Origin: Palsa-504 sp963705835 | Lineage (GTDB): Bacteria > Actinomycetota > Actinomycetes > Streptosporangiales > Streptosporangiaceae | Length of the DNA: 64,000 nt | NCBI GenBank assembly: GCA_963705835.1 | Contig: CAVPLC010000051.1 | Span: 124,001 to 188,000, forward strand | Reading direction: 5' to 3' | Part shown: piece by piece, positions 51,050-59,218 of the stretch | Numbering within the stretch: the first letter of the stretch is position 1 | Layout of the letters: the number at the start of each line of letters is the position of its first letter | Position numbers and translations under genes: made by a program | The notes under the pieces: model-generated | The model's input: only the letters and a program-made list of their open reading frames with translations | Told to the model about the DNA's origin: nothing | Database searches by the model: none

Positions 51050-52307
51050 CGCCCTTGAGGGTGTCAGGCTTGATGAAGCCGAACAAGTAGCCCGCCACCC
51101 GCCGCATCTGGATTTCCTCGGCACCCTCGGTGATGCGGTACCGGCGGTGGTGGCGGTAGATGTGCTCGAACGGCTGGTGCCGTGAGTAGCCCAAGCCGCC
51201 GTGCACCTGCATGGCACGGTCGGCGGCCTCGCAGCACAGCCGGTTGGCCACGTAGTTGCACATGGACACCTTGTCGGACTGGGTCAGCGGGCCGAACTGA
51301 TCCATGCTCCAGGCGGTCTTGTGGATGAGCGCCCGGAGCATCTCGCACTGGGTGTGCAGCTCGACGAGCGGGAACTGGATCGCCTGATTGCTCGCGAGCG
51401 GCTTGCCGAAGGGCGCCCTGGTCTTGGCGTACTCCACCGAGCGGTCGATGCAGAACTGCGCGGCGCCCAGGCTGGACGCGGCCTGGCGGATGCGGTTCTC
51501 GTTGAAGAAGTGCTGCACGACCTCGAGCCCGCGGCCTTCGCGGCCGAGGATGGCGCTATCGGGGACCCGTACGCCGTCGAACGAGACGTGCGCGTGGTCG
51601 GTGGGCATGTTGAAGGTCCACAGGTATTCCTCGACCGTGAAGCCGGGCGTGCCGACCGGGACCAGGAACCCGGTGATGCCTTCGCCGCTGCCCGGAGTTC
51701 CGCTGGTGCGGGCGAAGACCAGGTCGTGGGAGGCGGTGTGGACGCCGGTGTTCCATGTCTTTTCGCCGGTGATGACCCACTCTCCGCCGTCGCGGGTCGC
51801 GCGGGTCTCCATGAAGGTCGCGTCGCTGCCGTGGTCCGGCTCGGTGATGCCGAACGCGAAGTGACGCCGTCCCGCGGCGAGATCCTCGACCCACTCCCCT
51901 TTCTGCTCCGGGCTGCCGTAGTGCAGCATCAGCAGCAGGCCGACGTTGTTGCCCACGATCGCGTGCTCGTTCTGCAGGTCGCAGTGCAGGCCGAGGCCCT
52001 TGCCGGCCAGGTGCTCGCGGATGACGGCCAGGCCCAGGTTGGTGCCGTCCCGGCCGCCATGCTCCCTGGGGAACGCGTACCGGTAGTGGCCGGCTGCGTC
52101 GGCCCGGCGCCTGGCCTCGGCGAGCAGCGCCTCCCACTCGCGGCTGGGCAGCCCGCCGCGATCCCAGTCGGTCCTGGCGTCCTCCCGGCGGTGGTCGAAG
52201 AACCGGATGTTGTCGTCTTGCTCCTGCAGCGGCCGGATCTCGCGCTCGATGAACTCATCCAGTTCGTCCAGGTAATGCCGCAGGTCCTCGGGAAGGGTGA
52301 AGTCCAC
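51039..52307 (-). CDS. Acyl-CoA dehydrogenase (ACAD10/11-like group)
   Basis: 422 residues. FAD-dependent. FAFGITEPDHGSDATFMETR is the flavin-side signature, GEKTWNTGVHTASHD follows, and the C-terminal block VHGGLGYSRHQPFEHIYRHH, then RRYRITEGAEEIQMRRVAG, includes the flavin arginine region and the position of the catalytic Glu in some classes. It dehydrogenates an acyl-CoA. The gene 25 bases upstream encodes an APH-type kinase, a pairing that recalls human ACAD10/11 and bacterial systems for 4-hydroxyacyl-CoA. Confidence 0.87.
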   Translation of the reverse strand: MDFTLPEDLRHYLDELDEFIEREIRPLQEQDDNIRFFDHRREDARTDWDRGGLPSREWEALLAEARRRADAAGHYRYAFPREHGGRDGTNLGLAVIREHLAGKGLGLHCDLQNEHAIVGNNVGLLLMLHYGSPEQKGEWVEDLAAGRRHFAFGITEPDHGSDATFMETRATRDGGEWVITGEKTWNTGVHTASHDLVFARTSGTPGSGEGITGFLVPVGTPGFTVEEYLWTFNMPTDHAHVSFDGVRVPDSAILGREGRGLEVVQHFFNENRIRQAASSLGAAQFCIDRSVEYAKTRAPFGKPLASNQAIQFPLVELHTQCEMLRALIHKTAWSMDQFGPLTQSDKVSMCNYVANRLCCEAADRAMQVHGGLGYSRHQPFEHIYRHHRRYRITEGAEEIQMRRVAGYLFGFIKPDTLKGVTG

Positions 52308-52332
52308 GTCGTCTCCTTTGGCTTATCCGCGC

Positions 52333-53751
52333 TTATCCGGGGAGGGCCAGGTGGCCCGGGTTGGCGACGGTGAGCTTGTCGACGACCGCGGCCCGGACCG
52401 CCTCGACGACCTCGTCGAAGCGGTGATCCAGCGATCCGTCGCGGATCGCCGCGCAGAGCCCGGCGTCGTCGGCGCAGCCGAGGGCGGCGAGCCTGGCCCG
52501 GTGGCTTTGCGCGTGCGCGGCGGCGAGCATGGCCTCGCGTTCGGCGATCCGCAGCGCGTTCGCCGCGACCCGGGCGTGGAACCTCAGCCGCGGATCCGTA
52601 CGGACCCCAAGACCGGCCTCGGTGCGGCCGACCTCGGTGGTGAGGAACTCGCGGACGGCGCGGAGCAGTTCGGGTCCTGACGGGCGGTCATGGGGCGTCG
52701 CGGCGTGGTCTTCGTGGTTCTCCAGGGGGTCGGCGACGGTCAGCGGCGCGGCGTGGCCCAGCGCGAGCAGGATGTCGTATTCCTGCTCGCAGACGCGGCG
52801 GCCGAGCACCGCGAGCTCGATGGAAGGCTCGTCCTCGGCGAGGTACCGCTCGGCCTGCCTGCGGCACAGCAGCGCCCATCGCACCGTGCCGTGCAGCTCC
52901 CACCAGCGCTGGGTCTGCTCGTCCGGCGGGATGCCGCCGGCGGCGGCGTAACCCGCCATCAGGTCGGCGCGGGCACCGAACCCGCCGACCGGGCTCGCCG
53001 AGCCGAACCGCCAGGCCTTGGTGCATAGCCAGCCCAGGTCCTGCCCGGGGTCGCCGCGATGAGCCAGTTCCCAGTCGAGCACGCCGTGCAGCCCGTCCTC
53101 GCCGATCATGAGGTTGCCGGTCCGGAAATCGCCGTGCACCAGCGCATCCGCGGCAGGAGCAGGGCGGTGCCTGGCGAGCCAGCGCAGGCCGATCTCGAGT
53201 GCGGGCCGGGGCTCGGCGAAGGCCTGGTACAGCCCGGTCACCTGGCCGAGCGCGTCGACCCGGGGCAGGCCAGGAACCGAATCGGGATCCACCTGATGGA
53301 TCCGCGCCAGGACCTCCCCGAGCCGGCGCGCGAGCCCGGGCCGCACGGCGGCGTACGCCTCGTCCCGCAGCAGCCGGCGGGGGATCGTCTCCCCGTCCAG
53401 GTGCTCCATCAGCAGGTAGGCCCGGCCGAGCACGCAGTGCTGATCTCCGGCCCCGTAGTCGTAGATCTCGGCCACGGGGACGCCGGCCGTCCTCGCCGCG
53501 GTCATCACGGCCGCCTCGACGGCTACGTCCTTGTCCGGGTACCGGGCCCGGTCGCCCGCGTCACGGAGCAGGACGAGGCGGCGTTCTCCGGCCGGCAGAT
53601 GGGCGGCACCGGCCGTCCGCACCCGGACGTCCCAGCTCTCCCGGCTCGCGCCGCCGGGCAGCGGCCTGACGCCGGTGACCTCGACCTGCGCGTCCCACAG
53701 CGCCCGCAGACGCGCCGCCAGGACGCTGGCCAGCCCGGACGCCTCGGTCAT
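52333..53751 (-). CDS. APH-type kinase fused to DUF6285-like domain
   Basis: 472 residues. The N-terminal 330 are an ACAD10-like aminoglycoside phosphotransferase fold: LPGGASRESWDVRV, the intact catalytic loop LVHGDFRTGNLMIGEDG (H-G-D-x4-N) and VLDWELAHRGDPGQDLGWLC. The C-terminal 110 residues (PSGPELLRAVREFLTTEV, HARVAANALRIAEREAML) match DUF6285. Together with the downstream dehydrogenase this suggests phosphorylation of a hydroxyacyl-CoA followed by removal of phosphate. ATG 53751 is only 3 bases from the stop of the upstream unknown gene. Confidence 0.85.
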   Translation of the reverse strand: MTEASGLASVLAARLRALWDAQVEVTGVRPLPGGASRESWDVRVRTAGAAHLPAGERRLVLLRDAGDRARYPDKDVAVEAAVMTAARTAGVPVAEIYDYGAGDQHCVLGRAYLLMEHLDGETIPRRLLRDEAYAAVRPGLARRLGEVLARIHQVDPDSVPGLPRVDALGQVTGLYQAFAEPRPALEIGLRWLARHRPAPAADALVHGDFRTGNLMIGEDGLHGVLDWELAHRGDPGQDLGWLCTKAWRFGSASPVGGFGARADLMAGYAAAGGIPPDEQTQRWWELHGTVRWALLCRRQAERYLAEDEPSIELAVLGRRVCEQEYDILLALGHAAPLTVADPLENHEDHAATPHDRPSGPELLRAVREFLTTEVGRTEAGLGVRTDPRLRFHARVAANALRIAEREAMLAAAHAQSHRARLAALGCADDAGLCAAIRDGSLDHRFDEVVEAVRAAVVDKLTVANPGHLALPG

Positions 53752-53754
53752 GAC

Positions 53755-54591
53755 CTACGTGTCTTTCTGGCGATACTGAAGCCGCTGCCGCGCCATTTCG
53801 CAGACGCCACGGCGTTCGTTTTCCGCCGCGGTCTGCCTGGCATCATCGAGATCGGCTGCCGTCAGCAGGCCGTTGGACAGCAGGAAGTCGGCGAGATCGC
53901 GGGCGTGACCTCGTTCTTTCCAGATGAAGCCCTGAAGCAGCTTCTTATAGTCGGACACCGCGCCCTCTCCGCTCAGGTCCAGGGCGATGACCACATTCAT
54001 CATCGGCACCGTCTGCGGGGCGGCCAGGCCGAGGATGAACTCCTGATAGTAGTAAGCCATGGCCAGCCGCGCGGTCGCGTTGCGCTCGAAGTAACCGCGC
54101 ACCCGGGCGACCGCCTCCTCCCCTGGCTCGCTGATGCGCCGTACGAGCGTCGCGGCTTGGGTGGTCGGGCTCTTGTCGCGGTCCGGGACGGCCGGATCGG
54201 CGCGGGTGTGCGCCGAGATGTCAAGCCGCAGTCGCAGCACCCAGGCGCCGATGCTGACCAGCCACGAACCCTCCGCGAGGGTTACCGGAAGCGCCTCGTA
54301 GCGCGCCGGGGCGACCGGCAGGACGTGGCACGCCGTCCGCCGCACGGCCTCGGCGCGCACCGGTTCCCCGGGTGATTGCGGCGCCAGGTAGACCCGGTAG
54401 GTCGTGTCACGGCTGAACAGTTCCCAGCGGTGGTGGACGTAGCGGAGACCCGCGCACCGCGGGGCACGGTGCAAGGTGAGATCCTCGTCACCGCTGAGCA
54501 GGCGCCGGTCCAGCCAGGTGATCTCGTCGGGCCGACAGGTCACCCACTCGCCGAGCGCCGCCGACCAGAGGAAAAGCCGCCCCGTCGCCAC
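53755..54591 (-). CDS. Uncharacterised protein next to an FHA protein
   Basis: 278 residues from GTG 54591; no strong ribosome binding site. I do not recognise it. The N-terminal half has beta-rich sequence (GRLFLWSAALGEWVTCRPDE, DLTLHRAPRCAGLRYVHHRW, SWLVSIGAWVLRLRLDISA). The C-terminal half is helical (VARVRGYFERNATARLAMAY, YYQEFILGLAAPQTVPMMNV, KERGHARDLADFLLSNGLLT). The first half could be a diverged FHA-like beta sandwich, since SWLVSIGAWVLRLRLDIS resembles its core strands; this is a guess. It lies 78 bases downstream of the FHA gene and 3 bases upstream of the APH-DUF6285 gene, so it is probably in the same operon. Confidence 0.6.
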   Translation of the reverse strand: MATGRLFLWSAALGEWVTCRPDEITWLDRRLLSGDEDLTLHRAPRCAGLRYVHHRWELFSRDTTYRVYLAPQSPGEPVRAEAVRRTACHVLPVAPARYEALPVTLAEGSWLVSIGAWVLRLRLDISAHTRADPAVPDRDKSPTTQAATLVRRISEPGEEAVARVRGYFERNATARLAMAYYYQEFILGLAAPQTVPMMNVVIALDLSGEGAVSDYKKLLQGFIWKERGHARDLADFLLSNGLLTAADLDDARQTAAENERRGVCEMARQRLQYRQKDT

Positions 54592-54669
54592 TGCGTCGCC
54601 ACTCCTGAACGACGGCCCGCCCGCGCGCGGCCGTCCGGTCTTGCCCTACCTGGAATGACAATTGTCGCA

Positions 54670-55683
54670 TCAGCCGATCTCGACGCGGGACGCCATCGCG
54701 TCGGGGCTCGCCCCCCAGCGGATCGTATCGCCGTCGCTGAGCGGTTGCTCCCCCTGCTCCCCCGCGACCGGGGCACCGTTGAGTGTGAGCCCGTTCCTGC
54801 CCTGGTTCGTGATCCACCAACGACCGTCGGAGAACGTGAACGTCGCGTGCTCCCTGGACACCGTGAGCACGTCAGGGAGCATCAGCTCAACGGACCCGCG
54901 CCCGGCGCGGGCGCCGGAAACCCGGGTCTCCGCCACCGAGGAGCCGGTGACCAACCTCAGCACGGGGACGGGCGGGGGGCTCGGTTCCATGATCGTGACC
55001 ATGCCCCCGCCGACGGTCAGGTCCGGGTCAGGTTCCCCCCATGCGCGGCGGCCAGACTCGGCGTAGGCGTGCTGCGGGGCGGAGTAGGCCCACTGCGGCC
55101 CGGCGTTCGCGTAATGGTCAGGCCGGGCGTCGATGCTCACGGGATCTGCCTGGCGCAGGCGGTAGCGGCCCGGCGGGACGGATCCGGCCGCGATGACGTA
55201 CACCTCGGCCCCGCCTGCCCCGGCGAGGCGGGCCTGGTACGCGGTGACCTGCTCCTGGTAGACCTCGGTCATGCTCGCGCTGATCATGCCGATTCCCATC
55301 CGCTCGCAAAGGAAGCCGAGATCACCGGGGTTCAGCTGCAGCTCAACGACGTTCGGCGCGAGCAGCGCCCCGCTGGGCGTGACCACGAAGACGTCGGCGA
55401 GATGCCGCATCGCGACCTTCAGCACATCCTGCCCGTCGCGCCACGGGCGGGAGGCCATCCGCCGTAGCCACGGATGATCCCTGGTGATGCCCAGGGCCCG
55501 CAGGCCGCCCACGCCCGCGGCGGCGAGGGCCGCGATCATCATCAGCACCACGGTGGCGGAGACGACCGAGCCCGTCACGACCTCCAGGACCAGCCAGCAC
55601 GCCGCGACGCCGCCCGCGACCGCCCAGCGCTGCCTGCTGCGCCGTCGCAGCGGAGCACGCGCCGGTTCCCTGCCTCCCGTCAT
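54670..55683 (-). CDS. Membrane protein with C-terminal FHA domain
   Basis: 337 residues, AAGGA nine bases before ATG 55683. Two adjacent membrane helices (about residues 22-62, VAACWLVLEVVTGSVVSATV, VLMMIAALAAAGVGGLRAL) precede a cytosolic helical region and, from about 250, an FHA domain: RGSVELMLPDVLTVSREHAT (the S-R-x-H phosphothreonine pocket), FTFSDGRWWITNQGRNGLTL and NGAPV. The middle segment DQ/AYSAPQHAYAESGRRAW is low complexity. The FHA domain binds phosphothreonine, so the protein likely takes part in Ser/Thr kinase signalling at the membrane. No kinase or phosphatase gene is adjacent. Confidence 0.8.
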   Translation of the reverse strand: MTGGREPARAPLRRRSRQRWAVAGGVAACWLVLEVVTGSVVSATVVLMMIAALAAAGVGGLRALGITRDHPWLRRMASRPWRDGQDVLKVAMRHLADVFVVTPSGALLAPNVVELQLNPGDLGFLCERMGIGMISASMTEVYQEQVTAYQARLAGAGGAEVYVIAAGSVPPGRYRLRQADPVSIDARPDHYANAGPQWAYSAPQHAYAESGRRAWGEPDPDLTVGGGMVTIMEPSPPPVPVLRLVTGSSVAETRVSGARAGRGSVELMLPDVLTVSREHATFTFSDGRWWITNQGRNGLTLNGAPVAGEQGEQPLSDGDTIRWGASPDAMASRVEIG

Positions 55684-55706
55684 TGAGCACCGTCCTTGAC
55701 CTGTTC

Positions 55707-55754
55707 TTACGTGGTCTGATCGCGCAGTCTTTTACGTGGTCTGATCGCGCAGTC
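55707..55754. repeat. Two tandem 23-bp direct repeats
   Basis: A 23-bp unit beginning TTACGTGGTCTGATCGCG and ending CAGTC occurs at 55707-55729 and identically at 55732-55754, a 25-bp period. It lies just upstream of the FHA gene start on the other side. Two turns and a half apart, it could be a tandem protein binding site or a small replication-slippage duplication. Confidence 0.8.
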
Positions 55755-55806
55755 CTCGAGAGCGAGGATGCGGGCCAATGCCGCCGTGAGTCAACAAATC
55801 ACCGGC

Positions 55807-55877
55807 AGCTTCCAGATTTCTGGAAGCTGCCGAAGGGATCGGCCATGGCATCGGGCATGACTTCCAGATTCCTGGAA
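55807..55877. promoter_or_regulatory. Pair of TTCCAG...CTGGAA palindromes
   Basis: First site: arms AGCTTCCAGA (55807-55816) and TCTGGAAGCT (55819-55828), perfect 10-bp arms around TT. Second site: TTCCAG-ATTC-CTGGAA (55862-55877). The centres are about 52 bases apart. They precede the small membrane protein gene by 130-200 bases. They look like operators for one dimeric regulator; a hairpin role for the first is also possible. Confidence 0.55.
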
Positions 55878-56005
55878 AATGCACGGGATTCACGTGCGCT
55901 GGACCCGGTATCGCCACGCACGGGTATGCTTCCCCTCGAGATTCCGGGAAAGGTAAAGCCGGGCTGTCTGTTTATAGTTTTGCAGATAATGATGAGGAGG
56001 TCCAG

Positions 56006-56200
56006 ATGCACATCGGATCGGCGATTCTTGTCATCTGGCTGGTCATCGGGGGCTTCGCCGCCGGGCAGCGCGGCGATTACAAGGGACCCGTCAACTGCAG
56101 CAGGGCAGCTACGGCGGCAATGACGATCCTTACCGGCCCGCTCAATTACACGGGAGTGGACCTGCACATCAATTGCGCCGTGCAGCACTCCAGCAACTAG
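56006..56200 (+). CDS. Conserved actinobacterial small membrane protein
   Basis: 64 residues, perfect AGGAGG five bases before ATG 56006. One membrane helix (HIGSAILVIWLVIGGFAAGQ) is followed by RGDYKGPVNCSRAATAAMTI and LTGPLNYTGVDLHINC. The pattern IWLVIGxxAAGQR followed by NC..A.T...TI..GPLNYxGV is one I recognise as a recurring actinobacterial small hypothetical protein, with two conserved cysteines (positions about 30 and 57) outside the helix. Function unknown. Confidence 0.8.
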   Translation: MHIGSAILVIWLVIGGFAAGQRGDYKGPVNCSRAATAAMTILTGPLNYTGVDLHINCAVQHSSN

Positions 56201-56243
56201 CTATCCCGGCAAGGGATGAGAATTCCCTTTTCTGACGGCGTCG

Positions 56244-56512
56244 TCAACCGTCGGTAACCGCGATTGCGTCAACCTCAATCAGGTACCCGGGCCTGGCCAG
56301 CGATTCCACTCCCACCAGCGTGTCGGCTGGCTTGTGATCCCCGAACAGCGTCACCCGGGCGGCTTCGATCACCGGCAGGTACTCGGGCCGGTGACGGACG
56401 ACGTAGATCGTGATCTTGGCTACCTGTTCGGGGCGGGCGCCTCCGGCGGCGAGGGCCCGGCCGAGGTTGGCGAAAACCTGGCGGGCCGAGACCGGGGCCA
56501 GAGCCGGGACAG
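56244..56512 (-). pseudogene. ridA: C-terminal remnant of a RidA (YjgF/YER057c)-family protein
   Basis: The minus strand reads ARQVFANLGRALAAGGARPE, QVAKITIYVVRHRPEYLPVI, EAARVTLFGDHKPADTLVGV and ESLARPGYLIEVDAIAV. These are the final 85 residues of an imine/enamine deaminase, with the conserved P-ADTLVGV and E-DAIA ends. The N-terminal 40 residues are lost: going upstream the frame hits a stop at about 56511. Probably a truncated remnant. Confidence 0.75.
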
Positions 56513-56588
56513 GTCAGCCCACTCCGGCTACGCGGATACCCCGGAGCGGTCTTATCGTCAGTGAGACTGCCGGATGAGGAGGACGACC

Positions 56589-56963
56589 ATGAGCGGACAG
56601 GCGCGGACCCCGGGGACTGGCGCCATGGATGAGGCGGTGCGCCGCTACCGCGACGAGATGGACAGCGAATACCGGCCGGTGTTTGATCGCCTGCACCGGC
56701 TGATCGTGGCGATGTGCCCTGACGCCGACGTGGTGCTGTCCTACGGGATGCCGACGTACCGGATCGGGCGCCGTCGTCTCAACGTCGGGGTCTGGAAGCA
56801 CGGGCTGTCGCTGTATGTATCGCCAAACCGCGACGGTGGTTTCTCGGCGCGTCATCCTGAGCTGGCCGCGGGAAAGGGGACCATCAAGCTCAGGCCCGCA
56901 GACGCCGTGGGCATCCCAGACGCAGAGTTCCAGGATCTGATCCGCGCCGCGCTGCGGGCCTGA
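56589..56963 (+). CDS. DUF1801-family protein
   Basis: 124 residues from ATG 56589, GAGGAGG six bases upstream. Family blocks: VRRYRDEMDSEYRPVFDRLH, MCPDADVVLSYGMPTYRIGR and LNVGVWKHGLSLYVSPN, ending in GKGTIKLRPADAVGIPD. DUF1801/YdhG-like proteins resemble small iron-sulfur-protein-like or YjbR-type folds; no biochemical role is established. The convergent LysM gene ends 30 bases after its stop. Confidence 0.85.
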   Translation: MSGQARTPGTGAMDEAVRRYRDEMDSEYRPVFDRLHRLIVAMCPDADVVLSYGMPTYRIGRRRLNVGVWKHGLSLYVSPNRDGGFSARHPELAAGKGTIKLRPADAVGIPDAEFQDLIRAALRA

Positions 56964-56993
56964 CATAGCGCGACGGTGCCGCCAGGGAACTTG

Positions 56994-57800
56994 TTAGCAG
57001 CGTCCCAGGTAGGCGCCGCTGGTGTAGGTGGTCCAGGGGGTCCAGTTGGCGCCGTCGTCGGAGATGATGACGGCCGCCTTGGCGTTGCCCAGCGGGTCGT
57101 AGGTGGACAGCGAGCCGTGGTCCGGGTTGATCTGCCAGTAGCCGCGCTCGCCGGCCGGGCCGGTGGCGTACTGCTGGCCACTGGATTCAGCCATGGCGAT
57201 CGACGCGGCCATGACAGCCTGGGCGTGCGAGCCGCCTGCCTCTTCCCATAGCTCCTCGAGCCCGGGGCAGCTCAGCGTCCCGCTCAAGGCCGCCGAGGTG
57301 GTCAGCACGCTGGACCCGGCGGGAGTGGGCGTCGTGCTGCTAGCCGACGGCTCGTAGGGAACGTGGAGCACCTGGCCGGGGTAGATCACGTCCGGGTTGT
57401 GCACCACGGACCTGTTGGCCTGGTACAGCAAGTGCCAGTCCGCCGGGTGGCCGTAAAACCGCTGAGCGATCGAGGACAGCGTATCGCCGGGCCGGACGGT
57501 ATAGCTGCGGGCCGGCTCATGATGAATGACCAGGGCATCGGTGTATGTCTGCTTCGCGATCGTGGTGGCCCTGGCGGGGGCCTTGCTGCCGGTGTATAGC
57601 TGCTCGGCGACCGTGACGGCCCTGGCGGGGACCTTGGCGGTGGCGTGTGCCTGCGGGGCGGCGATGAGCACGCCCGCGATCGCCATCGCCGGAGCTGCCT
57701 TGTATGCCGTCTCCGCTACGTTCTGTACCTGCGACGGCCTCCTGTGCCTGCCCGTCCGCCTGATCTTCCGCGGGCGGCGGTGCCTGTGCGATGAATTCAC
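56994..57800 (-). CDS. Secreted LysM and lytic transglycosylase/lysozyme-like protein
   Basis: 268 residues, AAGGGAG four bases before GTG 57800. Basic N-terminus (RHRRPRKIRRTGRHRRPSQV) and a hydrophobic segment (APAMAIAGVLIAAPQAHATA, about 36-55) make a signal peptide. Two repeats follow (VPARAVTVAEQLYTG, APARATTIAKQTYTD). A LysM domain (about 99-150, SYTVRPGDTLSSIAQRFYGH) binds peptidoglycan. The C-terminal domain (about 175-268, AVMAASIAMAESSGQQYATG, GERGYWQINPDHG) is of the transglycosylase SLT type; the catalytic Glu is probably in MAESSG. Similar to resuscitation-type actinobacterial muralytic proteins. Confidence 0.85.
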   Translation of the reverse strand: MNSSHRHRRPRKIRRTGRHRRPSQVQNVAETAYKAAPAMAIAGVLIAAPQAHATAKVPARAVTVAEQLYTGSKAPARATTIAKQTYTDALVIHHEPARSYTVRPGDTLSSIAQRFYGHPADWHLLYQANRSVVHNPDVIYPGQVLHVPYEPSASSTTPTPAGSSVLTTSAALSGTLSCPGLEELWEEAGGSHAQAVMAASIAMAESSGQQYATGPAGERGYWQINPDHGSLSTYDPLGNAKAAVIISDDGANWTPWTTYTSGAYLGRC

Positions 57801-58205
57801 AGCACTCCCTTATTCGTTCCACGCCCGGCGCAGCATTGTGAGTAACGGCCAGTGCTGCAATCGCCATTTATTGACATGGCGGCGGTCATCAAGCTCGTGA
57901 TCGTTGGCGCCCTGTCAATAGGCTTCAGACCTATAACGGCAACGCGGCACGGGCCACTCACTCCGAAAACGGTTCGCCTGATCGGCACGTTCAAACGCGG
58001 AGTGCCGCGTAATAAATCGGCAACATTTCCTGGCTCGCGGCGGGGAGGAAACCCCTGTTGAGCACCGGCGGGGCCCGACCGGGCGCTGCGGCACCAGTGA
58101 TTGTTGTGAATGGTGTCGTAAGCCCGCGGGGCGACCGAGGCGGACGCCGGCGACGCCGCCGAGATCTTGCGGGCGATCACCCGGATTGGCTACCTGACCC
58201 TGCGG
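57801..58205 (-). other. 405-bp upstream region of the LysM gene
   Basis: No protein gene recognised. On the minus strand TTGACA at 57918-57913 could be a -35, but no matching -10 is clear. Muralytic LysM genes of actinobacteria often have long leaders with c-di-AMP (ydaO) riboswitches; I could not match the conserved ydaO segments here. GC-rich hairpin-forming runs lie near 58060-58090. Confidence 0.4.
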
Positions 58206-58910
58206 CTAGTCGTCGGCGCCGATGACCTGGAAGTCCTGGTTGACGAAGATGTGGTGGGGCCAGTTGACGCCGATGTAGTGCACCTCGTAATCACCGTTGC
58301 CCAGCGCCACCACGCGGTCGACGACACCGCCCGGGTAGGCGGCCAGCGCCGCTTCGGTCGCCTTGTCCGCGGCCGTTCCGCTGACGAGCGTCCCCGAGCC
58401 CTGCTTGTAGTCCGCCGGGATCTGGCCGACCTGTTCAGAAGAGCCCTTCGCACCCTTGGCGTAGCCGATCACCTGTCCCCCGGGGTTCGATGCGCTGGTG
58501 CTGGGCGGCTGCGCGACGACCTGGGTGGCGGTGATGGTCGTGCTGTCGGTGGTCCCCAGCACCAGGACCGGTTCGCCGGTGGTGACGGCGCTGACCGTGG
58601 CCGCGCTCGTCCCCTCCTCGTAGGTGGTGGACGACGCCTCCTTGATGGTCACCTTCTGGCCCGTCGCGGTCGTCAGCGTGAACCCGGAGGAGGACACGCT
58701 GCTGACCGTGCCGACCGTGCCTCCCGCGGCCGGCCCGGACCGGGCGTTGGATCCCCCGCCGGATCCGAAACCGCCGGCCTGGCTGCTGCCGGCAGCGGGC
58801 GTGGCCGAGGCGCTGCTGGAGGTGGCGGTGACGATCCCGTAGGAACCGCCCGCGATCGCGATGGCCGCGACTGCGGCCGCGATGACCCTGCTGCGCATGC
58901 TGGAAAACAT
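58206..58910 (-). CDS. Secreted protein with DUF5666-like beta domain
   Basis: 234 residues, AGGAG seven bases before ATG 58910. N-terminal signal segment (SRVIAAAVAAIAIAGGSYGI) and a Ser/Ala/Gly linker (residues 30-60, SSQAGGFGSGGGSNARSGPA). A DUF5666-type oligonucleotide-binding-like beta domain follows (GTVGTVSSVSSSGFTLTTAT, VTIKEASSTTYEEG, VLVLGTTDSTTITATQVV). The end (AADKATEAALAAYPGGVVDR and VVALGNGDYEVHYIGVNWPH) resembles a PepSY-like fold. Exported, function unknown. Downstream of, and on the same strand as, a two-component system, which may control it. Confidence 0.78.
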   Translation of the reverse strand: MFSSMRSRVIAAAVAAIAIAGGSYGIVTATSSSASATPAAGSSQAGGFGSGGGSNARSGPAAGGTVGTVSSVSSSGFTLTTATGQKVTIKEASSTTYEEGTSAATVSAVTTGEPVLVLGTTDSTTITATQVVAQPPSTSASNPGGQVIGYAKGAKGSSEQVGQIPADYKQGSGTLVSGTAADKATEAALAAYPGGVVDRVVALGNGDYEVHYIGVNWPHHIFVNQDFQVIGADD

Positions 58911-59218
58911 TGTCTAACTCCTGTCCGCGTGGCTATTGCTCTCAGGTATCGCCGGCCGCGCTCGAAATGCCGTGGAAAAAGCCCGGAAGGTGGCCGCGAG
59001 GTTGTGCCGCGCGAGCTGACGGCCAAGGCGTCAGCAAACGGTCCGCAAGGGCACGCCAAGGCCACCGGAACAGTAGATCCGCGGAATAGCGATCAGAGCC
59101 GACGAGATTCTTCAGGCCCGCGAGGGACATAGACGGGAGATCTGTCGCGGTGAGCCATCCGGTGCGCCAGACGCCGCGCGCTTCGGCTGGACCCTCGTGG
59201 CCGTCGGCCACCAGGCAG
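58911..59218 (-). other. 308-bp region between histidine kinase and secreted protein genes
   Basis: No gene recognised. On the minus strand a frame stays open through much of it (WRTGWLTATDLPSMSLAGLK) but without a credible start or ribosome binding site, as often happens in high-GC DNA. It should hold the promoter of the secreted protein gene. Confidence 0.35.

Larger units (their letters stand above)
55684..56005 (+). other. 322-bp intergenic region rich in repeats
   Basis: No protein gene recognised. It contains the 23-bp direct repeats and the TTCCAG/CTGGAA palindromes, then an AT-richer stretch near 55965-55990 (TTTATAGTTTTGCAGATAAT) that probably holds the promoter of the small membrane protein gene. 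Confidence 0.5.

Noticed and set aside
55707..55754. Possible attachment site or CRISPR start
   Set aside because: Only two copies, two bases apart, no integrase or cas genes nearby.
57797..58180. Small minus-strand frame of about 127 codons
   Set aside because: No ribosome binding site, no motif and overlap with the LysM leader; not supported as a gene.
57801..58205. c-di-AMP (ydaO) riboswitch before the LysM gene
   Set aside because: The conserved ydaO segments and pseudoknot partners could not be matched by eye; a covariance-model search would decide.
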